The notes under the pieces were generated by a model. It searched no databases. It was not told the DNA's origin and saw nothing but the letters and a program-made list of their open reading frames with translations. A stretch of 64,000 nucleotides of DNA, taken from positions 248,001-312,000 of the forward strand of contig DASXDU010000011.1 of the NCBI GenBank assembly GCA_036490515.1, written 5' to 3'. Origin of the DNA: Palsa-1150 sp036490515 (lineage in GTDB: Bacteria > Myxococcota_A > Polyangia > Polyangiales > Polyangiaceae). Numbering within the stretch: position 1 is the first letter of the stretch; each line of letters starts with the position of its first letter. Below are positions 8,300 to 15,749 of the stretch, piece after piece. Made by a program: the position numbers and the translations under genes.

Positions 8300-8980
8300 T
8301 CAGACCTCCTCCTTCGTGCCGGGCTTCTCGAGATCGCGCCGGTCTCGCGGGTCCGCCGGGGCGCCCTCCCGGAGGTCGGCCAGCGCGTCTCGCATGTGCT
8401 GCTTCGCGCGGAAGACGCGCGTCTTGGCCGTGTTCTCGGGGATGCCGAGCGCCTCGGCCACCTCGGCCATCGTGAAGCCGTGGAGCTCCGCCAGGAGGAA
8501 CGCCGCGCGCATGTCGTCGCTCAGCGCCTCGGCCGCCTGCGCGAGGTGCCTCCCGAGCTCGCGCCGCGACGCCTCCTTCTCGGGCGTCGACCCGTCGGGC
8601 ACGCCGTCGGTCGCCTCCGGCTCGGCGAGCGGGAGCTTCTTCTTCTTGCGCGCGTCGAGCGCCAGGCGCGTCGCGATGGTGAGGAGCCACGTCGAGGCGC
8701 GCGCGCGGCCGTCCGGCTCGAACGCCGGGAGCGCCCGGAACGCGCGGAGGAACGTCTCCTGCGCGAGGTCCTCGACGTGCGGGCCCTGCCCGAGCATCCG
8801 CGAGAGGAGCGCGAAGACCGGCCGCTCGTAGCGCACGACGAACGCCCGCAGCGCCATCGGATCGCGCGACCGCGCCCGCTCGAGCGTCGGCCGATCGAGC
8901 TCCGCGGAGGCCCGGGGCGCGTCCGGGGGCACCGGCGGGGGGTCCTTTCCCGGGAACGCGGGCATCGCCACGGCCATCAT
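8300..8980 (-). CDS. RNA polymerase sigma factor, ECF type
   Basis: About 226 residues from ATG 8980 (or 8977); the frame extends further upstream but that part is low-complexity. Sigma region 2 is clear (ALRAFVVRYERPVFALLSRMLG ... VEDLAQETFLRAFRALP), followed by the region 2.4 stretch ASTWLLTIATRLALDARKKKK. Region 4 shows DDMRAAFLLAELHGFTMAEVA followed by LGIPENTAKTRVFRAKQHMR, the helix-turn-helix that reads the -35 element. It is translated just before a FecR-type anti-sigma factor, which fixes its regulation: held inactive at the membrane until signalled. Target genes are not evident from the window. Confidence 0.9.
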   Translation of the reverse strand: MMAVAMPAFPGKDPPPVPPDAPRASAELDRPTLERARSRDPMALRAFVVRYERPVFALLSRMLGQGPHVEDLAQETFLRAFRALPAFEPDGRARASTWLLTIATRLALDARKKKKLPLAEPEATDGVPDGSTPEKEASRRELGRHLAQAAEALSDDMRAAFLLAELHGFTMAEVAEALGIPENTAKTRVFRAKQHMRDALADLREGAPADPRDRRDLEKPGTKEEV

Positions 8981-9046
8981 GTCACCCGCGTTGCACGACG
9001 CAGGGACCGAAAGGTTCCCTCGCGAGAGCGCGGACACGAGAACAGC

Positions 9047-9123
9047 GAACGGGAACGGGAACGCGGAACGGGATGCGAGCGCCGGCCGGAGCCGGACAGC
9101 CCGCATTCCCGTTCCCGTTCCCC
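9047..9123. repeat. Inverted repeat of GAACGG units (possible terminator hairpin)
   Basis: The left arm holds tandem GGGAACGGGAACG and GGAACGGGATGCG; the right arm (9102-9121) is CGCATTCCCGTTCCCGTTCC. The best pairing is 9065-9077 with 9102-9114. A nested GCCGG/CCGGC stem lies in the loop. The element sits between the 3' end of the small Lys/Ala-rich gene and the sigma gene, both on the minus strand, so it could end transcription of the former. No T-tract follows. Confidence 0.5.
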
Positions 9124-9136
9124 CTTCCCTCGACCG

Positions 9137-9661
9137 CTAGGACTTCGTCGCGGTCGCCGGCGGGGTGCTCCCGCCTTCGGGCGCCGTCGCCGCAGCCGGG
9201 GTCGCCGGCTGCGCTTCGAGCGCCTTCTTTGCTGCCTTCTTCTGGACGGTGCCCTTCGTCCCGAGCGCCTTGCGGGTCGCCTGGGCCTTCTGGGCGGCTG
9301 CCGCCTTGACCGCCGCGGACTTCTGCGGCGTCTTGACGGGGTCGAGGCCGAGCGCCTCGAGATCGGCGCTGTCCTTGCCGAGCCGCTGCCGGAGCAGGGG
9401 CTCGAGGACGTCGTCGATCATCGCGACCGCGGCCTCCCTGGCCACGCCTTCCGCCGCGACCGCCTTGGTGTAGGCGGTCTTGGCCTGGGTCGTGGCCTCG
9501 GGAAGCGGCACGTACGCCGTGAGCGGGGCGAGGAGCTCCGCGCGCGTGTACGTGACGCCGTTGCACGTGACTGTGTCGATGCCCGGCATCGCGGTCAGGC
9601 CCTTGATGAGGGCGTTGCACGTGACGACGAGCGACTGCTTGGTGGTGTGGGCGTTATCCAA
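9137..9661 (-). CDS. Small Lys/Ala-rich protein, paralogue of the 41391 gene; function unknown
   Basis: A 174-residue protein from TTG 9661, with AAGGAAAA about 10 bases upstream. Residues 1-100 are predominantly helical and start ALIKGLTAMP ... GVTYTRAELLAPL. Then comes LEALGLDPVKTPQ, a basic stretch AQKAQATRKALGTKG with many Lys/Ala, and a Pro/Ala/Thr tail. The same order of motifs (ALIxGL, GxTYTxAxL, GLxPxKxP, KAxATRxAxGT, then a P/A tail) is found in the protein at 41391-41948, so they are paralogues. There is no signal peptide or membrane helix. The Lys/Ala part resembles histone-H1-like tails, so nucleic-acid binding is possible but is inference. A 21-bp tandem array lies upstream. Confidence 0.7.
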   Translation of the reverse strand: MDNAHTTKQSLVVTCNALIKGLTAMPGIDTVTCNGVTYTRAELLAPLTAYVPLPEATTQAKTAYTKAVAAEGVAREAAVAMIDDVLEPLLRQRLGKDSADLEALGLDPVKTPQKSAAVKAAAAQKAQATRKALGTKGTVQKKAAKKALEAQPATPAAATAPEGGSTPPATATKS

Positions 9662-9752
9662 GATGGGTTTTCCTTTCGACGAACGTGACGAGGGGGCCGG
9701 CGAATTCCGGTCCCCTCACCCCGGACGTGGGGAAACGAGCCGTTTGCGTCTC

Positions 9753-9782
9753 CGGAAATCGACGTGCCCCGTGTCGATTTCG
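9753..9782 (-). promoter_or_regulatory. Leader hairpin with GTCGATTTC motif upstream of the 9661 gene
   Basis: GAAATCGAC (9755-9763) and GTCGATTTC (9773-9781) form a perfect 9-bp stem with a 9-base loop, about 91 bases upstream of the start. Read on the minus strand, the 3' part is GTCGATTTCCG. The same 11-mer occurs at 41235-41245, upstream of the paralogous gene. The role is unknown; it could be an operator or an RNA leader structure. Confidence 0.45.
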
Positions 9783-9823
9783 TAAGTGCCCGACATCAGG
9801 CCATGATCAGGCGCTCCTGCGGC

Positions 9824-10050
9824 GCTCGGGTGGCTCCGGGGGCCGCTCGGGTGCCTCCGCAGACTCCTCGGGTGCCTCCGCAGGCTCCTCGGGTGCCCCC
9901 GCAGACTCCTCGGGTGCCTCCGCAGGCTCCTCGGGTGCCTCCGCAGGCCCCTCGGGCGCCTCCGCGGGCTCCTCGGGTGCCCCCGCGCGCCCCTCGGGTG
10001 CCTCCGCAGGCTCCTCGGGTGCCCCCGCGGGACGCTCGGGTGCCTCCTGG
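9824..10050. repeat. Tandem array, 21-bp period, about 11 units
   Basis: CTCGGG recurs at 9825, 9846, 9867, 9888, 9909, 9930, 9951, 9972, 9993, 10014 and 10035, exactly 21 bp apart with no indels although units differ by substitutions (consensus CTCGGGTGCCTCCGCAGGCT plus one base). Every frame is open through it. The minus frame reads APEEPAE heptads and ends at a stop at 9807-9809, but has no start codon before the neighbouring palindrome. The stretch 9662-10339 therefore holds leader, array and palindrome copy 2, with no gene I can support. Confidence 0.9.
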
Positions 10051-10117
10051 CATCGCCCGGGTCCACACCGGCGCTCGCCGGGCCTTCTCGGTGGCCGCCG
10101 GACCCGGTCCGCGCGCT

Positions 10118-10335
10118 CCCCGAGAGAGGAGAAACAGGAAGATCAGAAGATCAGAAGGTGGGGTGGGTTGGGTGTCCGGATGCGGCGGGGCTGCGCGAGG
10201 TGAACGGTGCTCATGAAAGGGTGCCCTGTCCCCTTTCATGAGCTCCAGTCACCCGGCGCCGCCCCGACCTAACCCGACGCCCGATCCCCCACCCCCTTCT
10301 GATCTTCTGATCTTCCTGTTTCTCCCCTCTCGCCC
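10118..10335. repeat. Intergenic palindromic repeat, copy 2 (longest, about 218 bp)
   Basis: Arms of about 100 bases. The left begins CGAGAGAGGAGAAACAGGAA then GATCAGAAGATCAGAAGG; the right ends with the reverse complement (CTTCTGATCTTCTGATCTTC, then CTGTTTCTCC). The apex is CATGAAAGGG (10212-10221) pairing with CCCTTTCATG (10231-10240). The right end lies 4 bp from the stop of the minus-strand lipoprotein gene (10340-10342). The arm next to the apex closely resembles that of copy 3. Confidence 0.92.
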
Positions 10336-10339
10336 GGGC

Positions 10340-11266
10340 CTACTCGGTGCCCGGGCGCGGGTTGAAGACGATGGGCACCACGATCTTGCCTCGCCCCGCG
10401 GGCGGGGCCGCGAACGGCGCGTCGCGCAGGACCTCCGCCGCGCAGCCGAGGAGCTCGTGGCCGCCTTTCCACTGGTCGACGCCCACGTGAACGCCCTTGC
10501 CCTTCGCGTCGACGTCGACCGTCATGATCGCGCTCGCGAAGAGGTTCGCGTGCGCGTACTTCGCGGTCTCCTCGCAGTGGTGCAGGCGGGGGCGCATGCT
10601 CTCGACGGCCACGTACGCGCTCGCCGCGTAGCCGTCGTTGGGCTCGCGCTGCTTCTCGGCGCCGCTCGTGAACACCGCCGGCACCGTGACCGTGGCCGAC
10701 CCGCCGACCGGCGGCCGCAGCTTCACGTGCTTCGCCTCGTCGCGCATGCAGACGATCGCCTCGGGCGACAGATCGCACGCGCCCCACGTCTCGACGCTGG
10801 CGACGTGGCCCGACCGGTCGACGCGAAGGACGACCGCGACGTGGCCGTCCTGCGTCGGGTCGAAGAGGAGGCCGTGGTGGTAGCAGCGCCGGAACGCCGC
10901 GCGCGTCTGGTTCTCGGCGGCGTCGGTCAGGACGCCGATGGCCGCGGGGGCCATCGGGTCCTCGCCGGGCTGCGCGGCGCCCGCCCCGAGGTCGCCGGTC
11001 GTTGCTTCGACCGCGCTCTCGGGGACCGCCGCCGACGCGCTCGCGGAGGGCGCGTGCCACTCGGGAATGGGCGGCACCCAGTCCTGCCCGATGTCGCCGG
11101 CGGGCGGGCAGTGCTGGAACCGGTCGATGTCGTCGTCGCGCACCTCGAACGTGTTGAGCGCGACGGCGGTGACGCCGCCCTTCGACGTGGGCACGCGGGG
11201 CGGCTCGCTGCACGCCCCCACCAGCACGAGGAGCGCGGGCACCCCGAGGACGAGCCCTCGCCGCAT
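10340..11266 (-). CDS. Lipoprotein with two tandem AgmX/PglI-type domains
   Basis: A 308-residue protein from ATG 11266. A lipoprotein signal peptide (MRRGLVLGVPALLVLVGAC, lipobox LVGAC) places it in the envelope. After a short linker come two repeats of a TonB-C/AgmX-like domain. The first is near residues 125-205 (TRAAFRRCYHHGLLFDP ... GHVAVVLRVDRSGHV). The second is near 225-305 (MRPRLHHCEETAKYAHA ... SAIMTVDVDAKGKGV). Each has the Cys-containing helix and the Gly-turn strand pair. The protein at 6055 carries a single such domain. It could be a partner or scaffold in an envelope complex; that is inference. Divergent from rarA with a 45-bp gap. Confidence 0.75.
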   Translation of the reverse strand: MRRGLVLGVPALLVLVGACSEPPRVPTSKGGVTAVALNTFEVRDDDIDRFQHCPPAGDIGQDWVPPIPEWHAPSASASAAVPESAVEATTGDLGAGAAQPGEDPMAPAAIGVLTDAAENQTRAAFRRCYHHGLLFDPTQDGHVAVVLRVDRSGHVASVETWGACDLSPEAIVCMRDEAKHVKLRPPVGGSATVTVPAVFTSGAEKQREPNDGYAASAYVAVESMRPRLHHCEETAKYAHANLFASAIMTVDVDAKGKGVHVGVDQWKGGHELLGCAAEVLRDAPFAAPPAGRGKIVVPIVFNPRPGTE

Positions 11267-11311
11267 GCGGCAACCATAGTCGTCGCCCTGTTTCGCGCTA
11301 GGTTGGCGCGC

Positions 11312-12670
11312 ATGGCGACCCGGTCCCGACGCGGCGCGGCCCCCGACCCGGGCGCCACCCTCTTCGGCGCGGCCGCGCGCAAGGCCCACGGGCAGAGCGC
11401 GCCGCTGGCCGATCGCATGCGGCCCGACGCGCTGACCGGCGTCGTCGGGCAGGCGCACCTGCTCGAGCCCGACTCGCTCCTCACGCAGGCCATCGCGGGC
11501 GACAAGGTGCGGTCGATGGTCCTCTGGGGGCCGCCCGGGAGCGGCAAGACGACGCTCGCGAAGGTCATCGCCGCGGCGACGAAGTCCTTCTTCGTGCCGT
11601 TCAGCGCCGTGCTCGGGAACGTGGCCGAGCTCCGCGAGGTCGTCGCGGCCGCGCGCGACCGGCTCGCCTTCCAGGGGCAGCGCACCATCGTGTTCGTCGA
11701 CGAGATTCATCGGTTCAACAAGGCCCAGCAGGACGCCTTCCTCCCGCACGTGGAGGACGGGACGATCGTGCTCGTCGGCGCGACGACGGAGAACCCGAGC
11801 TTCGCCGTCAACGCGGCGCTCCTGTCGCGCTGCAAGGTGTTTCGCCTGGAGCCGCTCGCCACGGAGGACCTCCTCCTTCTGTTGCGCCGCGCCGTCCACG
11901 ATTCGGAGCATGGCCTCGGGGCCAGGGATCTGTCGGCCGACGACGACGCGCTCCGGGCGATCGCCGAGATGGGCCGGGGGGACGCGCGCCGCGCGCTCTC
12001 GACGCTCGAGGTGGTGGCCGACTACCTCGAGTCGCGCGGCGAGCGGCACGTGACGCTCGAGGCGGTGGCCGCGGCCGAGAGCCACCGGCCGCTCCTCTAC
12101 GACAAGGGCGGCGAGGAGCACTACAACGTCGTCTCGGCGTTCATCAAGTCGATGCGCGGGAGCGATCCGGACGCGGCGATCTACTGGATGATGCGGATGC
12201 TCGAGGCCGGGGAGGACCCGCTCTTCGTGTCGCGTCGCATGCTCGTCTTCGCGAGCGAGGACGTGGGCAACGCGGACGCGCGCGCGATGCTCGTCGCGCA
12301 GGCGGCCGACGCGACGCTGCGCCGCATCGGGATGCCCGAGGGCATGTACCCGCTGGCGCAGGCGTGCCTGTACCTGGCGACCGCACCGAAGTCGAACGCG
12401 TGCAACGCGGCCTGGCACAAGGCCAAGGAGCTCGTCGAGAAGCACGGCGCGCTCGCCGTCCCGAAGAAGCTCCGCAACGCCGTCACGCCGCTCATGAAGG
12501 AGGAGGGCTACGGCGCGGGCTACAAGTACGCCCACAGCTTCGAGGGCGCCGTCGTCCCGGGCGAGACGTACCTCCCCGAGGAGCTCGAGGGCGAAGTCCT
12601 CTACGAACCGACCGACCGCGGCGAAGAGGTGCGCATCAAGGAGCGCCTGGCGCTCCTCCGCCGAAGGTGA
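11312..12670 (+). CDS. rarA: Replication-associated recombination protein A (RarA/MgsA AAA+ ATPase)
   Basis: A 452-residue AAA+ protein acting at stalled replication forks with SSB and the recombination machinery. The start is ATG 11312 (MATRSRRGAA). It shows Walker A GPPGSGKTT (about residue 70), Walker B IVFVDEIHRFNKAQQDAFLP, sensor 1 GATTENPSF, and sensor 2 in GDARRALSTLE. The C-terminal tetramerisation domain is recognisable from YDKGGEEHYNVVSAFIKSMRGSDPDAAIYW and the family's NA.....K...V..GALPVP-like end (here HGALAVPKKLRNA). Length and order match the E. coli protein. Its 3' end is 22 bp from palindromic repeat copy 3. Confidence 0.95.
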   Translation: MATRSRRGAAPDPGATLFGAAARKAHGQSAPLADRMRPDALTGVVGQAHLLEPDSLLTQAIAGDKVRSMVLWGPPGSGKTTLAKVIAAATKSFFVPFSAVLGNVAELREVVAAARDRLAFQGQRTIVFVDEIHRFNKAQQDAFLPHVEDGTIVLVGATTENPSFAVNAALLSRCKVFRLEPLATEDLLLLLRRAVHDSEHGLGARDLSADDDALRAIAEMGRGDARRALSTLEVVADYLESRGERHVTLEAVAAAESHRPLLYDKGGEEHYNVVSAFIKSMRGSDPDAAIYWMMRMLEAGEDPLFVSRRMLVFASEDVGNADARAMLVAQAADATLRRIGMPEGMYPLAQACLYLATAPKSNACNAAWHKAKELVEKHGALAVPKKLRNAVTPLMKEEGYGAGYKYAHSFEGAVVPGETYLPEELEGEVLYEPTDRGEEVRIKERLALLRRR

Positions 12671-12691
12671 ACCCACCCGGCCTACTGCGCG

Positions 12692-12906
12692 CCCGAGAGT
12701 GAGAAACAGGAAGATCAGAAGATCAGAAGGGGGAGGTGGGGTGGGCGTCGGGTGACGTCGGGGTCGCGCCGGGTGACTGGAGCTCATGAAAGGGGACGAT
12801 GCGCCCTTTCAGAGGCCCCATTCATCCTGCGCCGCCTCCACGCGTCCGGACGCCCACCCCACCTCCCCCTTCTGATCTTCTGATCTTCCTGTTTCTCCCC
12901 TCTCTC
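12692..12906. repeat. Intergenic palindromic repeat, copy 3
   Basis: Left arm 12692-12733 (CCGAGAGTGAGAAACAGGAA then GATCAGAAGATCAGAAGG); right arm 12865-12905 is its reverse complement. The inner part pairs GGGGTGGGCGTC with GACGCCCACCCC and, near the apex, AAAGGG with CCCTTT. It fills the whole gap between the convergent rarA and TPR genes; the TPR gene stop (12905-12907) overlaps its end. Confidence 0.92.
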
Positions 12907-13225
12907 AGCCGAGCGCGGCGAGGGCCGCCTCGAGCTCGCCGAGGGCGTGGGCGTCGCCCTTGGTGCGCGCGGCGTCGATGCCCGCCTTCAGCCACTCCTT
13001 CGCGAGGTCCAGCTTGCCGGTCTTCTCGAGCATCTGTCCGCACATGAGGTACGCGGGGACGTAGTCGGGCCACCTGGCGCGGAGCTCGCCGAAGGCGGCG
13101 AGCGACTCGTCGTGGAGCTCGAGGGAGCGGAGCTCCATCGCGAGGCCGTAGAAGGCGAACGCGTCCGCGGCGCCCGAGGCGGTGTGCTTCCGGAGGAACT
13201 CGAGGCGCTTGCTCGTCGCGGGCAT
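12905..13225 (-). CDS. Small TPR-like protein
   Basis: A 106-residue all-helical protein (MPATSKRLEFLRK start; an upstream ATG at 13237 would add four residues). It has helix pairs of the TPR type: FAFYGLAMELRSLELHDESLAAFGELRARWPDY, then AYLMCGQMLEKTGKLDLAKEWLKAGIDAA, with the usual small-residue positions. Small proteins of this layout are common in myxobacteria and probably serve as protein-protein adaptors; the partner is unknown. It is divergent from the zinc-ribbon/kinase pair with a 46-bp gap, and its stop lies at the edge of palindrome copy 3. Confidence 0.75.
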   Translation of the reverse strand: MPATSKRLEFLRKHTASGAADAFAFYGLAMELRSLELHDESLAAFGELRARWPDYVPAYLMCGQMLEKTGKLDLAKEWLKAGIDAARTKGDAHALGELEAALAALG

Positions 13226-13271
13226 CGCCGTGCGCATTAGCACGGGGCGCGGCTGCGGTATGATCGGGCGC

Positions 13272-14153
13272 ATGGCGACGTGCGCGACCTGCGGGGCGAC
13301 CGACATCGCTCCGGACCGCGGGTGCCCGCGCTGCGGGACCATGCCGGCGCCCGATCTCGAGCTCGACGTGCGCGCGCGCCCGCCGCCCAAGCCGCCGAAG
13401 CCCAAGGGGCCGCCGAAGGTGGAGCAGGCGATCGAGCTCGACGTCGATCCGCGCGCGCTGGTGCAGGAGCGCGCGGCCGCCTCGCAGGCCATGGGGCCCT
13501 CGTTCCCCGGTCCCACGTCCTCGCCGATGGACCGGGGCGCGCCGCACGCCCACACGCCGCTCCTCGGCGTTCCCGCCGCGGCGTCGGCGCCCATCCTGCG
13601 CGGCGTGGCCACGGGCGCGCCCCTCGCGAGCGCCGACCCGCTCGACGTGTCGACCGATGCGCGCATCCTCGCGGCCTTCGGGGAGACGCCGCGGAGCCTC
13701 TTTCTCACGCCCACCTACGCCTGGCGCGTCCTGCGCCGGCAGCGCGAGCTCAAGACCGCCCTCGCGGGCCGCGAGGCCGAGGCGGAGCACGCCGCGGCCG
13801 AGGTCGAGGACGCGCTCGTCGCGGTCACCGAGCGCCTGCGCCCGGCCGCCGAGAAGGTCCCCGCGTACGCGCACGCGCTCGAGGATCTCTCGCGCGCCGA
13901 GGACATGCTGCGCTCGCGCGACAACGTGCTCGCGGCCGAGCAGGACGCGCAGCGGGCGCGCATCGGGCAGGTCGAGGCGCGCATCGCGAAGATGGAGGAG
14001 GACCTCATCCAGGCGCAGACCAACGAGCGGCTCGCCGCGCAGGAGCTCGCGGGGACGCAGTCGGCCCTGGCGCGCGAGGAGGCGAAGCTGAAGCGCGCCG
14101 AGATCGAGCTGAAGGGCGCCCTCCAGCGCACGGCGGGCGGCGGGCACGGCTGA
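13272..14153 (+). CDS. Zinc-ribbon protein with C-terminal coiled coil, paired with a kinase gene
   Basis: A 293-residue protein from ATG 13272. An N-terminal zinc ribbon (CATCG and CPRCG within the first 22 residues) precedes a Pro-rich disordered region to about residue 115. A short conserved-looking stretch follows (DARILAAFGETPRSLFLTPTYAWRVL), then a long coiled coil of about 140 residues rich in Ala/Glu/Arg. There is no signal peptide or membrane helix. The stop is 3 bp before the Ser/Thr kinase start, so the two are co-transcribed. The kinase also has a coiled coil after its catalytic domain, and the proteins may interact through these; that is inference. Confidence 0.75.
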   Translation: MATCATCGATDIAPDRGCPRCGTMPAPDLELDVRARPPPKPPKPKGPPKVEQAIELDVDPRALVQERAAASQAMGPSFPGPTSSPMDRGAPHAHTPLLGVPAAASAPILRGVATGAPLASADPLDVSTDARILAAFGETPRSLFLTPTYAWRVLRRQRELKTALAGREAEAEHAAAEVEDALVAVTERLRPAAEKVPAYAHALEDLSRAEDMLRSRDNVLAAEQDAQRARIGQVEARIAKMEEDLIQAQTNERLAAQELAGTQSALAREEAKLKRAEIELKGALQRTAGGGHG

Positions 14154-14156
14154 TCG

Positions 14157-15728
14157 ATGAACCAGGGCGCCGTGGTCGAGGAGGATCCGCAGGTCACGCG
14201 GGCGCGCGCGCGCATCGGGATGGTGCTGCAGGACAAGTGGACCGTGCAGGAGCTCCTCGGCGTCGGCGGGATGGCGGCCGTCTACGCGGCGACGCACCGG
14301 AACGGCAAGCGCGTGGCCGTGAAGATGCTGCACTCCGAGATGAGCCACGACCCGGACGTGAAGCAGCGCTTCCTCCAGGAGGGCTACGCCGCGAACACGA
14401 TCCAGCACGAGGGCGCGGTCAGCGTGATGGACGACGACGTCGCGCCGGACGGCTCGGCGTTCATCGTGATGGAGCTCCTCGAGGGCGAGACGGTGGAGCA
14501 GCGCTGGGCGCGCAAGGGCGAGCGACTCGACGTGCGCGAGGTGCTCGCCATCGTCGAGCAGCTCCTCGACGTGCTGGCGGCGGCGCACGCGAAGAGCGTC
14601 GTCCACCGCGACGTGAAGCCCGAGAACCTCTTCGTCACGAAGGCCGGGCAGCTCAAGGTGCTCGACTTCGGCATCGCGAAGGTGTTCGAGGCGCAGCGCG
14701 CGAAGGGCACGGCGACGAAGGTCGGCGTCGTCATGGGCACGCCGGCCTTCATGGCGCCCGAGCAGGCGCGCGCGCGGTGGGACGAGGTCGACGGGCGGAC
14801 CGACCTCTGGGCCGTCGGCGCGACGATGTTCACGCTCCTGACGGGGCGCCACGTGCACGAGGGCGTGAGCGGCAACGAGCAGCTCATCCTGAGCGCGACG
14901 ACGCAGGCGCCGTCGATCTCGCAGGTGGACGCGAACGTGCCGCCCGCGGTGGCGGCCATCGTGGACCGCGCGCTCGCGTTCGAGCGCGGCACGCGCTGGC
15001 CGGACGCGGCGCAGATGCACGCGGCGGTGAGCGCGGCGCTCGTCGCGCTCGACGGGGCGGACCCGGTGGCCCCCTCGCAGCGGCGGCCGGCGACGTCGAC
15101 GCTCCTCACGGGGGGCGGGGTGGCGCCGCCGCTGGTCACGACGGGCGGCGCCGCGACGATGATCGACACGACGGGGACGACGTCGGCGATCGCGGCGTGG
15201 ACGAAGGAGCGCGAGGTCCGCGTCGCGGAGACGGCGAAGCTCAAGGGGAGCATCGGGGAGCTCCAGCAGCGCTTCGCGGACGCGAAGAAGGTCGTGGCCG
15301 AGGCGCAGCAGCGGCTCGAGGCGGGTCGCGGCGAGCGGGTGTCGCTCGAGCACCTGTTCAAGCAGCAGGTGGGGACGCGCACGGCGGCCGTCGAGGAGGC
15401 GCGCAGGGTCGTCCGCGGCAAGATGACGGCGATCGCGCGGCAAGCGCTCGCCGACAGGGGGGCGTTCGGCGCGGAGATGGACCCCGCACGCGAACAGATC
15501 GTGAAGCTCGACCGCGCGGCGGAGTTCGCCCACCGCGACGTGCGCGTCCACGAGGCCGCGATCGAGAGCTACGACCGCCGGTCGCTCGGCCGGGGCGTGC
15601 TCCTGCTGGGCGCGGCCGTCGCGCTCCTGCTGGCCCTCGTCGTCGTCCCCATCGTGTGGAAGGCGACGCGCGTCGTCGACGCCCCGCCGCTCCACCACTC
15701 CGGCGCGCTCCCCGCTCCATCCCACTGA
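14157..15728 (+). CDS. Ser/Thr protein kinase with coiled coil and C-terminal membrane helix
   Basis: 523 residues. The kinase core (about 25-300) shows the Gly loop LGVGGMAAVY, ATP lysine AVKML, HRDVKPEN catalytic loop, DFGIAK and GTPAFMAPEQ. All catalytic residues are present. Residues about 350-440 form a charged coiled coil (EREVRVAETAKLKGSI ... EEARRVVRGKM). A hydrophobic helix near residues 483-503 (VLLLGAAVALLLALVVVPIV) anchors it, leaving a short tail outside. Transcribed with the preceding zinc-ribbon coiled-coil gene. The 3' end is followed after 21 bp by palindrome copy 4. The substrate is unknown. Confidence 0.92.
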   Translation: MNQGAVVEEDPQVTRARARIGMVLQDKWTVQELLGVGGMAAVYAATHRNGKRVAVKMLHSEMSHDPDVKQRFLQEGYAANTIQHEGAVSVMDDDVAPDGSAFIVMELLEGETVEQRWARKGERLDVREVLAIVEQLLDVLAAAHAKSVVHRDVKPENLFVTKAGQLKVLDFGIAKVFEAQRAKGTATKVGVVMGTPAFMAPEQARARWDEVDGRTDLWAVGATMFTLLTGRHVHEGVSGNEQLILSATTQAPSISQVDANVPPAVAAIVDRALAFERGTRWPDAAQMHAAVSAALVALDGADPVAPSQRRPATSTLLTGGGVAPPLVTTGGAATMIDTTGTTSAIAAWTKEREVRVAETAKLKGSIGELQQRFADAKKVVAEAQQRLEAGRGERVSLEHLFKQQVGTRTAAVEEARRVVRGKMTAIARQALADRGAFGAEMDPAREQIVKLDRAAEFAHRDVRVHEAAIESYDRRSLGRGVLLLGAAVALLLALVVVPIVWKATRVVDAPPLHHSGALPAPSH

Positions 15729-15749
15729 CCCGCGCCTGACCCGCCAGTC

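Noticed and set aside
9824..10050. CRISPR-like periodicity
   Set aside because: Units are contiguous with no unique spacers, only 21 bp long, and there are no cas genes.
9807..10142. Minus-strand frame with APEEPAE repeats
   Set aside because: It is open but has no ATG, GTG or TTG before the stop in the palindrome. At most a remnant of a gene tail; listed as a repeat only.
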